64,000 nt of DNA from Streptomyces sp. AC1-42W (GTDB taxonomy: Bacteria; Actinomycetota; Actinomycetes; Streptomycetales; Streptomycetaceae): the NCBI RefSeq assembly GCF_003248355.1, contig NZ_QKWY01000002.1, forward strand, positions 2,790,001 through 2,854,000. The letters are read 5' to 3'. Below are positions 56,191-62,899 of this stretch, in pieces. The notes beneath the pieces are model-generated. The model saw nothing but the letters and a program-made list of their open reading frames with translations. It did no database searches and had not been told where the DNA came from. The translations under genes were made by a program, and so were the position numbers. The stretch's first letter is position 1, and each line of letters opens with the position of its first letter.

Positions 56191-56499
56191 CTACGAATGG
56201 CTCGATCAACCCGATCAAGAAGGTAGAGCCCACTGATCATGCGACGCCTTCGTGATCGCCCCCGCGATCCGCGACGACGACACCCCCGTCAACCCACGCT
56301 TACGCACAGCCCACGACTCAGCGCCGTGCCCCAGACCATCCGCACACCGCGCCTTCAGATCCCGCGACGCCAACTGACCCTGATACGCGCTCACAGCCCG
56401 CAACACCAGCTCGTCCTGCCCGGTGAGGTGCTTGAAACGGCCCCGCACCGCCACCCCCGAAGGGCCCGGGACCACGAACGACGCTGCCAACTCCCGCAC

Positions 56500-56852
56500 A
56501 CCACCACACCCCCTGGCGCCGCCCCACAAACCCGTCACCCGGCCCAACGAGCCACCACCCACGAGGTCACCCATACGCCCCCGAAACACACGTTCCCACC
56601 CCCACCCGCCAGACCACCAAACCCACCCCCAGGCACCGAAACACACTCACACACAAGAACAACAGCAGCTCACAACCCCCGCCCGAGGTCGCCCGCGCCG
56701 CCGGGGTCATCCGGGACAGCGCGCACGAGGCCCTCCAGGACCCAGGGCTCCGTCGTTCTCGCGGTCGGCCCGTTGCGGCCGGTCTGAGTCTGATGCCCGA
56801 CTCGGCCGTGATGCGGCGGTTCGGTAGGTACGCGGGCAGGCACGACTCCCGG
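56500..56852. other. Gap between tnpB remnant and ISAs1-type element
   Basis: About 350 bases, C- and A-rich on the plus strand near 56,510-56,690 (many CACC runs). The frame continuing upstream from tnpB is of low complexity (Gly/Trp-rich) and unlikely to be translated. I see no gene here. The stretch near 56,680-56,830 may be worn coding DNA. Confidence 0.4.
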
Positions 56853-58117
56853 TGATCATGGAGTGTCGAGTTCCCTGATCACCACAACGGAAGACCGTGC
56901 CTGCTGCGTCATCATCTCCTGCACCTGCCGGGCTGGGTCAACTCGCCGGTTGTCCTCCGGCCCGCCGGGATGAACTTCCGGGCTTGCTGGACCGGTTGAG
57001 CTGCCTGCCCGACCCGCGCCGCTGCCGGGGCCGGCGTCACCCGCTGTCATACGTTCTGGCCGTGGCCGCCTGCGGGGTTCTGGCCGGAGCGAAGTCCCTC
57101 GCCGCGATCGCCGAGTGGGCCGCCGACGCCCCTGACCAGCTCCTTATCCACTGTGGGGCCATGCTGCGCGATCCAGAACGGCCCTACCGGGCACCCAGCG
57201 AGGCGACCGTGCGCCGGGTACTGCAGCGCATCGACGGCGACGCGCTCGACGCGGCGATCGGCGGCTGGCTTGCCGCTCGGGCGGACGCCTTCCGCGCCGC
57301 CGACGAGGACAAACGCTCACCGTCCCGCCCGGCGCGGGAGGCGGTCGCGGTGGACGGCAAGTCCCTGCGCGGCGCTGCCCGCGCCGACGGCCGCCGTGTC
57401 CACCTGCTGTCCGCGCTGCGCGGCGACGGCATCGTGCTCGCCCAGCGCGAGGTCGAGGCCAAGAGCAACGAGATCACCGCGTTCCGGCCGCTGCTGGAGC
57501 CGCTGGACCTGACCGGCGCGGTGGTCACTTTCGACGCGCTGCTGACCCAGACCGACCACGCGAGGTTCCTCGTCGAGGAGAAGGACGCGCACTACATCGC
57601 CGTGCTCAAGGGCAATCACCCGACCCGGCACGCACTGGTGAAGAACCTGCCGTGGAAGGAGGTGCCGCTGATGGACCGCACCCGCACCGCCGCACACGGC
57701 CGGGACGAGATCCGCCGGCTGAAGGCCGTCACCCTGCCCGGGCTGCCGTTCCCGCACGCCGGCCAGGCCCTGCAGATCGTCCGCAGGCGGCGCACGGTGC
57801 GCACCGGGAAGGTCTCACTCGAACGCGTCTACGCAGTCACCAGCCTGACGGCTCACCAGGCGACACCAGCCGACCTGGCGGAACGCGTCCGCGGGCACTG
57901 GGCGATCGAGAACCGTGAGCACCATGTCAGGGACGTGACGTTCGGCGAGGACACCTCACGGGTCCGGACCGGCAGCGCACCACGGGCGATGGCCTCCCTG
58001 CGCAACCTCGCCATCGGCGCACTCCGACTGACGGGACGGGACAACATCGCCGAAAACCTACGCCATCACGGGCGGGACATGACCCGGCCGCTGTCAACCC
58101 TCGGACTCACGTGATCA
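56853..58117 (+). mobile_element. ISAs1-family insertion element
   Basis: The ends are imperfect inverted repeats: TGATCATGGAGTGTCGA (56853-56869) and, read inward from the right, TGATCACGTGAGTCCGA (58117-58101). The right repeat overlaps the transposase stop. No clear target duplication is visible, so the exact ends are provisional. Confidence 0.6.
56897..58114 (+). CDS. ISAs1-family DDE transposase
   Basis: A 405-residue transposase of normal length. The N-terminal region has LLDRLSCLPDPRRCRGRRHP and YVLAVAACGVLAGAKSLAAI. The first catalytic Asp is in VAVDGKSLRGA (about residue 152), the second in VVTFDALLTQTDHA (about 208), and the Glu is in GHWAIENREHHVRDVTFGED (about 334). GTG 56897 has GGAAG upstream. 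It seems intact. Confidence 0.92.
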   Translation: MPAASSSPAPAGLGQLAGCPPARRDELPGLLDRLSCLPDPRRCRGRRHPLSYVLAVAACGVLAGAKSLAAIAEWAADAPDQLLIHCGAMLRDPERPYRAPSEATVRRVLQRIDGDALDAAIGGWLAARADAFRAADEDKRSPSRPAREAVAVDGKSLRGAARADGRRVHLLSALRGDGIVLAQREVEAKSNEITAFRPLLEPLDLTGAVVTFDALLTQTDHARFLVEEKDAHYIAVLKGNHPTRHALVKNLPWKEVPLMDRTRTAAHGRDEIRRLKAVTLPGLPFPHAGQALQIVRRRRTVRTGKVSLERVYAVTSLTAHQATPADLAERVRGHWAIENREHHVRDVTFGEDTSRVRTGSAPRAMASLRNLAIGALRLTGRDNIAENLRHHGRDMTRPLSTLGLT

Positions 58118-58259
58118 TTCCCGACCTATCGCGAGAACGACGGAGCCCTGCCGTCGCCGGCGCCGAGGAAACGTACCTCAGCGACAGCCGGGATGCCCTC
58201 CGGGCATTGATCACGGGGATCAAGGCCGGGGAGGCGGGCCACCTGCTGTAGGGGCGTCC

Positions 58260-59021
58260 TCAGTCTTCGGGCAGAGGGATCTGCGGCGCCTCGTCGAGGC
58301 CGGCGTGGGTCAGCCAACGCGTGATCTCGTCGGCGTGCGTTCCGGAACTCGTGGCCCGTGCGACCCGCTCGTCGCCCTGCGAGTCGGCCTCGCGATCGCG
58401 GCTGATCAGGTTCAGTGGCCACTCCGGCGCGTTTCCGGGACCCTGGTCGAACGACGTCCAGCGCCATGGGGCCGAGAAGGTCCAGGCCCTCCCCGCGTGG
58501 TCGACCACCTCATCACCGTCCCGCAAGAACGCATACGGCCGGTGGATCATTTCAGCCTCGATCGGTTCCGCCCCGTCCGGGTCCAAGGTGAAGCCGACTT
58601 CCTCGGCGTGGGGAGGTACGCGGACTCCGTGTGACACGAGCGTGAGGTACACGCTCGGCCGAGGGAGCCAGCCGACGTCCAGCGGCTCGGGGAATTCATC
58701 GATCGCGGCGACGTACGCGACCACATCGGGAATGGCGACCTCGCATACACCTTGTGGTCGGATCACGTCGGCGGGAGAGAGCACTTGGAACGGCTCGCTG
58801 TCCCAGTCCGGAGTGTCCGGCGTCCGGGGAATGGAACGCAGTCCATTCCACTGCGTCATCGAGTCCGGGTCGATCTCATTCCACGGCCACCGCACCGACA
58901 CACACTGATCGGATACACCCGCGACGGCTGCCTCACGGGGGACGCACCGGAGCGTGACGATATCCCCGACCCGGGCGTGCTTCAGCGCGTAAGCGCTGCC
59001 ACGGTCAGAGCTTTCACTCAT
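58260..59021 (-). CDS. Probable immunity protein to the adjacent Rhs-type toxin
   Basis: A 253-residue soluble protein without catalytic motifs, acidic and rich in Trp and Pro. ATG 59021 has GAGGA 8 bases upstream. It lies directly downstream of an Rhs/deaminase toxin tip on the same strand, the position of an immunity gene. A duplicated beta-rich pattern is faintly visible (WPWNEIDPDS... and WRWTSFDQGP...). The family was not recognised; the role is inferred from position. Confidence 0.5.
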   Translation of the reverse strand: MSESSDRGSAYALKHARVGDIVTLRCVPREAAVAGVSDQCVSVRWPWNEIDPDSMTQWNGLRSIPRTPDTPDWDSEPFQVLSPADVIRPQGVCEVAIPDVVAYVAAIDEFPEPLDVGWLPRPSVYLTLVSHGVRVPPHAEEVGFTLDPDGAEPIEAEMIHRPYAFLRDGDEVVDHAGRAWTFSAPWRWTSFDQGPGNAPEWPLNLISRDREADSQGDERVARATSSGTHADEITRWLTHAGLDEAPQIPLPED

Positions 59022-59080
59022 AGGCCAGTCCTCATTCTGGGTGTTCGTCGATGCCGTCGTGGTGTCAGGGTGCCGAAAAG

Positions 59081-59558
59081 CTACCAGCGCGTACTACGGA
59101 CTCGGTGAGTCTTCTTTCCGTTGCCGGCCCGAACCTCTCCGAATGGCGCTCCCCGGCTTGCGAAGATGAGTACACCGCAGCGGCTACGGCAGATGTTGCG
59201 TGAGGCTCCGCCCTGGATCGGTCTCGCGCCCAGCAGCATCGTGCCGAAGATGACGCGCTGTTCGGCGTGCAGGTCGCCGGGCACAATGTCGGGGTCGATG
59301 TGTACCTCGCCGGGGGGCGAGAGCGGTGGTCTGGGCGGGGGTCAGCCCGCCTTCACCGTTTCCTGCCACGAGCCTCGTGATACCGACTCCCGGCACATCG
59401 ACGTCCAGCACTGCCGTCGTGTGGATGTCGAAGTCCGTCTGAGTCGGCTCGGACTCGTTGATCTCACGCGCCCGCTGAGCCTGCGGTTCATTGCAGTTGT
59501 GTACGAGGACCGGCGCGGTCCCCGCCACCACGTAGTACGTGTGCTGGCCGAGGTACCG
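59081..59558 (-). pseudogene. Rhs-type polymorphic toxin tip with deaminase-like domain, frameshifted
   Basis: The sequence begins with the Rhs core end YYVVAGTAPVLVHNC, the cleavage motif before a toxin tip, preceded by a stop, so the large Rhs body is gone. The tip reads DVPGVGITRLVAGNGEGG, then breaks frame at a run of six Gs (plus strand 59312-59317). It resumes as PGEVHIDPDIVPGDLHAEQR and ends with NICRSRCGVLIF. HAE plus a C-x-x-x-C pair fits a zinc-dependent nucleic-acid deaminase fold. As it stands no toxin is made unless the G run slips. Confidence 0.6.
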
Positions 59559-60211
59559 TCATCTGCGTTTTCGCAGGTCACCGTAATTCGGCCAGTCCGT
59601 GGATGTGCGCGGAAGTCTCCTCCGGTGCGCCCCTGTTGCCGTCGACGTTGCCGTCAGACGACTGCGCGCGTGAGGGCGGTGGAGTGGGCTTTGGCCGGTG
59701 TCCTGCCCGGGTTGGGGTCGGGCATGGTCAGGGGGCCGTACGCTGGCCCGGCAACTCGGGCAGGCTGTGATCCTGCCCGGAATTTGAACGAGTGGCCCCC
59801 TGGCCTTGCCCGACGCGGGCCCCGACCCGGGGAGGTGGGTAAAGCCCACGGAGCCGACCGCCCCCACCCGGACCTTCGGCTCAGCCAACTCCCTGCCATC
59901 GCCTTGCCGTCGGCCTGGCGTTCGCCGTGCGGGCGTGTTCGGATCTCTCCGCGCTTCCGTTCGCCCGCTGTGCTGTCTTTGCGCGGCCTGGTCGCTGGCC
60001 GGCCCGCGGTGGCGGAGCCGAAAGCGGGCCGGGTGGGCGGCCGTGCCGCGCGCGGCCCGCGTCAGCGGGTCGCCTTGAAGACGTAGAGAAGGTTTGGACG
60101 CATCCCGCTTCGGCGGTACGCCCTGGCTGTCGGTTGAGCGTTTGGCTGGGCTGCTGGCCTGGTGCGATGGCCCACGGGTTGTGGGTCCTGTTCCGGCTGG
60201 CGGTGGTGGTT
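59559..60211. other. Stretch without a convincing gene
   Basis: About 650 bases between the toxin remnant and the integrative-element genes. Long open frames exist on the plus strand, but their products are Pro/Arg/Ala-biased and match no family. It probably includes the left junction of the integrative element, but no tRNA or att repeat is visible. Confidence 0.45.
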
Positions 60212-60442
60212 CTACTCGGCTCGGGTGACCTTGGCGTGGTCGGTGAAGACGCGTCTGAACGGGTTGTGACCGGTGCGTCCGGTGTGGCGGAGTGCCCAGT
60301 CCTGTGCGGCTTCCTGCTCGGCGTGGGGTCCGGATTCGGCTTCGCAGTCGGCAGCGGTGCAGAACGCCTCGTAGGTGATGCCGCCTTCGGGCACGTGACG
60401 GATGGTGTGAACGACGTGCCGGTATACAGCGCGGGGGCTCAC
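60212..60442 (-). CDS. DUF7848-like small protein of actinobacterial mobile elements
   Basis: A 76-residue protein: YRHVVHTIRHVPEGGITYEA, a cysteine pair FCTAADCEAESG, and DWALRHTGRTGHNPFRRVFT. The pattern (Cys pair, W-x-x-x-H-x-x-x-x-x-G-H) recalls a small zinc-binding fold and is common next to KorSA-type regulators in Streptomyces integrative elements. GTG 60442 overlaps the upstream stop (GTGA). Confidence 0.65.
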   Translation of the reverse strand: MSPRAVYRHVVHTIRHVPEGGITYEAFCTAADCEAESGPHAEQEAAQDWALRHTGRTGHNPFRRVFTDHAKVTRAE

Positions 60443-60633
60443 TGATGACCCTCCGGGTGGCGTCGCATGTAGACGTTGCAGTCGCTGACGGTGGTCATGT
60501 CACCGACCTCGCGGGCCCGGTCGCGTACGTTGGCCAGCTCCGCGCAGCCCGCACAGCCCTCAACGGGTACCGGCTCCAGCTCCAGGCGCAAGGGGAGTTC
60601 AACTGGCGGGGTCGAGTACCTGGTCGGCTCCGT
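60439..60633 (-). CDS. Small cysteine-containing protein of an integrative element
   Basis: A protein of about 64 residues starting at GTG 60633 (or 74 from GTG 60663). It contains GCAGCAELANVRDRAREVGD and the end CNVYMRRHPEGHQ, suggesting a small metal-binding fold. It is translationally coupled to the DUF7848-like gene by a GTGA overlap. The function is unknown. Confidence 0.55.
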   Translation of the reverse strand, partial: TEPTRYSTPPVELPLRLELEPVPVEGCAGCAELANVRDRAREVGDMTTVSDCNVYMRRHPEGHQ

Positions 60634-60740
60634 CACTGCACATCGCCACCTCTCGAACGTCACATGGCCGACCTCTTGACAGGCCGGTGCTCTAGTTCAG
60701 TATTCGAGTGGCCGAAGCACTCCCGCTACGGTTCGCAGTG

Positions 60741-60748
60741 CACTAGTG
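60741..60748. promoter_or_regulatory. Small palindrome before the KorSA-type gene
   Basis: CACTAGTG is a perfect 8-bp palindrome about 45 bases before the GntR start, in the divergent promoter region. TTGACA lies at about 60,677. It could be the autoregulatory site of the GntR protein. Confidence 0.35.
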
Positions 60749-60792
60749 TGCTTCTACTGACAGCACGTCAACTCAACGGAGGGGCAAGCCTT

Positions 60793-61515
60793 ATGCCCAG
60801 TCCCAAGACGTTCACGAAGATCGCGGATCACTTCCGGGAGCGCATCCTGTCGGGAGAGCTTGAGCCGGGCGCCAAGCTGCCGACCAACCGGGAGATCGCC
60901 GGCCAGTGGCAGGCCGCAGCCGCCACGGTCTCGCGGGCCTTGCAGGCTCTCCAGGTGGAGAACTTCATCCGCACCACCCCCAGGGGCACCTACGTCGCCG
61001 ACGACCCTCGCTGGACGCTGTCGGCGCGGGACCGGCTGGCCCGGGTCCAGCGGGTGAAGTCGTTCCTGGCCGAGGGTGAGACGAGCCGGGTGACGGCGGC
61101 CGAGCTGATCGTCCCACCGTTGTACGTGGCGGAGATCTTCGACCTGGAGGCCGGGGACCAGGTGGTTCGGCGCGAGTGGCTGGCCGGACGGGGCAAGACC
61201 CGGACCGTGTTTGCCGTGACCTGGTACCCGGCCCCGTTCGCAGCCCTCGTGCCGGACCTGCTGAACACCGCCCCGGGCCGCAACCACGGACTGTCCGCCC
61301 GGGTCCTGGAAGCCACCGGGCGCACGATCACCCACGCCCGCGACGACATGCACGCCCGCCCCGCCGACGCCCGAGAGGCGAGCGCACTCGGCCTGCCGGT
61401 CGGCTCCCCGATCCTGGCCGGCGCGCACCGCTGGTCGGACACGGAAGGGGTCATCGAGTACGGGGAATGGTGCCTGCCGCCCCGGTTTACCATCGGCTAC
61501 GAGTACGAGCCCTGA
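60793..61515 (+). CDS. KorSA-type GntR-family regulator
   Basis: A 240-residue GntR regulator with an N-terminal winged helix (FRERILSGELEPGAKLPTNR, then VSRALQALQVENFIRTTPRG) and a C-terminal UTRA-type ligand domain (VVRREWLAGRGKTRTVFAVT, EYGEWCLPPRFTIGYEYEP). Regulators of this type (KorSA) repress transfer genes of pSAM2-like elements. ATG 60793 has GGAGGGG 9 bases upstream. It is divergent from the two small genes. Confidence 0.82.
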   Translation: MPSPKTFTKIADHFRERILSGELEPGAKLPTNREIAGQWQAAAATVSRALQALQVENFIRTTPRGTYVADDPRWTLSARDRLARVQRVKSFLAEGETSRVTAAELIVPPLYVAEIFDLEAGDQVVRREWLAGRGKTRTVFAVTWYPAPFAALVPDLLNTAPGRNHGLSARVLEATGRTITHARDDMHARPADAREASALGLPVGSPILAGAHRWSDTEGVIEYGEWCLPPRFTIGYEYEP

Positions 61516-61528
61516 CCGATCCACACGA

Positions 61529-61567
61529 AGCGTCCCCGAAAGCCAGCCTGCGGCCTTCGGGGACGCT
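61529..61567. terminator. Bidirectional terminator between the two GntR genes
   Basis: Perfect 12-bp arms AGCGTCCCCGAA (61529-61540) and TTCGGGGACGCT (61556-61567) with a 15-base loop lie in the gap between two convergent genes. Confidence 0.8.
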
Positions 61568-61585
61568 GCTGTTCACGTGTCCGCC

Positions 61586-62464
61586 TCAGTCCGCGTCGCG
61601 GCCTTCGAGGCGTTCGACGCGCTCCTCCAGCTCCTCGATCCGCTCCAAGGCTCGCTCCAGCTTGTAGGTCAGATCCGCAACCCCGCCGGTCGGGAACTCC
61701 TTCACCGGGGTCTCGGATGCTTCGGCCGACTCGTCCACCGGCTGCACGGTGACCGGTACCTCGGTGCCGAACTCGCTGCCCAGGACGACGTACGCGACTT
61801 CCCGATGGGATCCCCTGGTCTCGTGGATCTTCCTGGCCCGGCCCTCCAGGGCGAGGAAGGTCAGGGCCTGGTCGGCGGCTTCGGCGTCGCCTCCGATCGC
61901 ATCGACTACTTCATCCACCGTCAGCGTGGCGCCCCTGGACAGTGAGCCGTTCCTGATCTTGCGAACCAGGCGACCGTGGATGAGCTGGGTGGCGAAGCCG
62001 TGGTCCTCCCAGTCGCGTACATAGACCTCGTCACCGGGCAGCTCGCCCGGGAACCGGAGCAGGAAGTTGCCGGCCAACAGGGCGATGGCGTTGGTGACCA
62101 CATTGAGCGGCACCGCGTAATGCTCGGCCAACACCTCGCGGGCGGGAAGCCTGGCGCCGGGTGCCAGGGTGCCGGAGTAGATCTGCTGCTGGAGGTCGCT
62201 GGCGACCTTCTCGAAGGCGTCCTCGAAGTCGGCCGAGCGCGTGACGAACGTGCCGCGTCCTTGGCGGGCGATGACCCAGCCCTCGTTCCGCAAGAGCCGG
62301 ATGGCCTTCTGTACGGTCAGGCTCGACGCCTTGTACGTCTGCATGAGCCGGGTCTGCGCCGGAAGCAACTGCCCCGGTCGCAGCTTGCCGTCCCGGATCT
62401 CCTGCCGCAGGTCGTCGGCGATGCGCTCGAACGTCAAACGCGCTTCGTCAGCAGGCATGTCCAT
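61586..62464 (-). CDS. Regulator with two tandem GntR winged helices and a C-terminal coiled coil
   Basis: A protein of about 292 residues. The first GntR domain reads IADDLRQEIRDGKLRPGQLL and SLTVQKAIRLLRNEGWVIAR (about residues 10-70). The second follows at once: VASDLQQQIYSGTLAPGARL and VPLNVVTNAIALLAGNFLLR (about 85-150). The C-terminus ends in a short coiled coil (LERALERIEELEERVERLEG). There is no UTRA or FCD ligand domain. ATG 62464 is chosen; a GTG 27 bases upstream is the alternative. Three direct repeats lie in the control region to its right. Confidence 0.75.
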   Translation of the reverse strand: MDMPADEARLTFERIADDLRQEIRDGKLRPGQLLPAQTRLMQTYKASSLTVQKAIRLLRNEGWVIARQGRGTFVTRSADFEDAFEKVASDLQQQIYSGTLAPGARLPAREVLAEHYAVPLNVVTNAIALLAGNFLLRFPGELPGDEVYVRDWEDHGFATQLIHGRLVRKIRNGSLSRGATLTVDEVVDAIGGDAEAADQALTFLALEGRARKIHETRGSHREVAYVVLGSEFGTEVPVTVQPVDESAEASETPVKEFPTGGVADLTYKLERALERIEELEERVERLEGRDAD

Positions 62465-62553
62465 CCCTGGTCCGGGTCCGATTGGGCTCACAGGGCTGCT
62501 CGCTGCCGCCCTATTTCACCAGCTCAGCCCGCGGGGTCAGGGTAGCGGCCCTA

Positions 62554-62609
62554 CGGATGGACCGCCGCAGCAACGGATGGACTCAATACGAAATGACTGC
62601 GGATGGACT
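62554..62609. repeat. Three direct repeats CGGATGGAC in the element's control region
   Basis: CGGATGGACC, CGGATGGACT and CGGATGGACT start at 62554, 62574 and 62600, spaced 20 and 26 bases, about 2-2.5 helical turns. They lie between the divergent double-GntR gene and the rep region and look like an operator array, or an origin-type iteron set, for the integrative element. Confidence 0.55.
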
Positions 62610-62639
62610 AAGGATTGATGTTATGTTGTGCGGCACGTA

Positions 62640-62657
62640 ATCACCCACACGGGTGAT
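62640..62657. promoter_or_regulatory. Inverted repeat before the rep region
   Basis: ATCACCC (62640-62646) and GGGTGAT (62651-62657) are perfect arms around ACAC. A -10-like TATGTT lies just upstream (near 62,622). A regulator or transcription attenuator site is possible. Confidence 0.45.
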
Positions 62658-62763
62658 CCACATCCCTCTACCTGGAGGTTGGCAGATCAACGACCTGATG
62701 TGCGCCGAAGGGCTCAAGGTCCGCGAACTGCCCGACCGCGTCGACTTGGGCAAGGCGGCGTGA
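62653..62763 (+). CDS. Small open frame or gene remnant before rep
   Basis: A frame of 36 codons from GTG 62653 to TGA 62761-62763. The last 25 codons (INDLMCAEGLKVRELPDRVD) have strong Streptomyces codon bias, but the first part does not, and no good start is present. It is either a tiny element gene or the tail of a deleted one. Confidence 0.3.
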   Translation: MIHIPLPGGWQINDLMCAEGLKVRELPDRVDLGKAA

Positions 62764-62899
62764 CCGCCGCCTCCTGGTCCCGTTTCGCAGTGATCCCCGG
62801 CAAGGGCGTGTAGTCGCCAAACCCTCGCCCCTGCCGGGGCCTCCCTCCCATCCCTCCACGGCACACGTGTGTGCCGCAGTGCAGAGAGGTCCCGCCAGC

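Larger units (their letters stand above)
54788..56229 (-). mobile_element. IS110-family element inserted in tnpB
   Basis: A 1,442-bp element. A GC dinucleotide lies at both junctions (54786-54787 and 56228-56229), as expected for IS110 recombination at a dinucleotide core without terminal inverted repeats. It has a short 3' noncoding end (15 bases) and a long 5' noncoding end (230 bases), the IS110-group layout. The 5' end contains a readable bridge RNA. The element appears complete. Confidence 0.8.
54488..56499 (-). pseudogene. TnpB-like gene (IS605/IS607 type) split by an IS110 element and truncated by IS3
   Basis: The N-terminal part reads on the minus strand from about 56,499 (AVRGRFKHLTGQDELVLRAV) to KASHDQWA at 56,230. 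The frame resumes at 54,785 with LARRCLAAHIRSLEAGIRTL and continues to ARHHLAEAGLSEE near 54,490, where the IS3 end begins. Removing 54,788-56,229 restores one continuous frame across W-A-L-A-R-R. The C-terminal two thirds, including the RuvC-like nuclease residues and zinc ribbon of TnpB, are absent, so no RNA-guided nuclease is made. Confidence 0.75.

Noticed and set aside
58119..58252. A plus-strand tail reading YLSDSRDALRALITGIKAGE before a stop, similar to the end of a DUF397-type protein.
   Set aside because: Only about 30 residues remain after the ISAs1 end, too little to assign a gene.
59121..60086. A 321-codon plus-strand open frame across the toxin remnant and the gap.
   Set aside because: It is antisense to the deaminase signature, and the rest shows no family resemblance or ribosome binding site.
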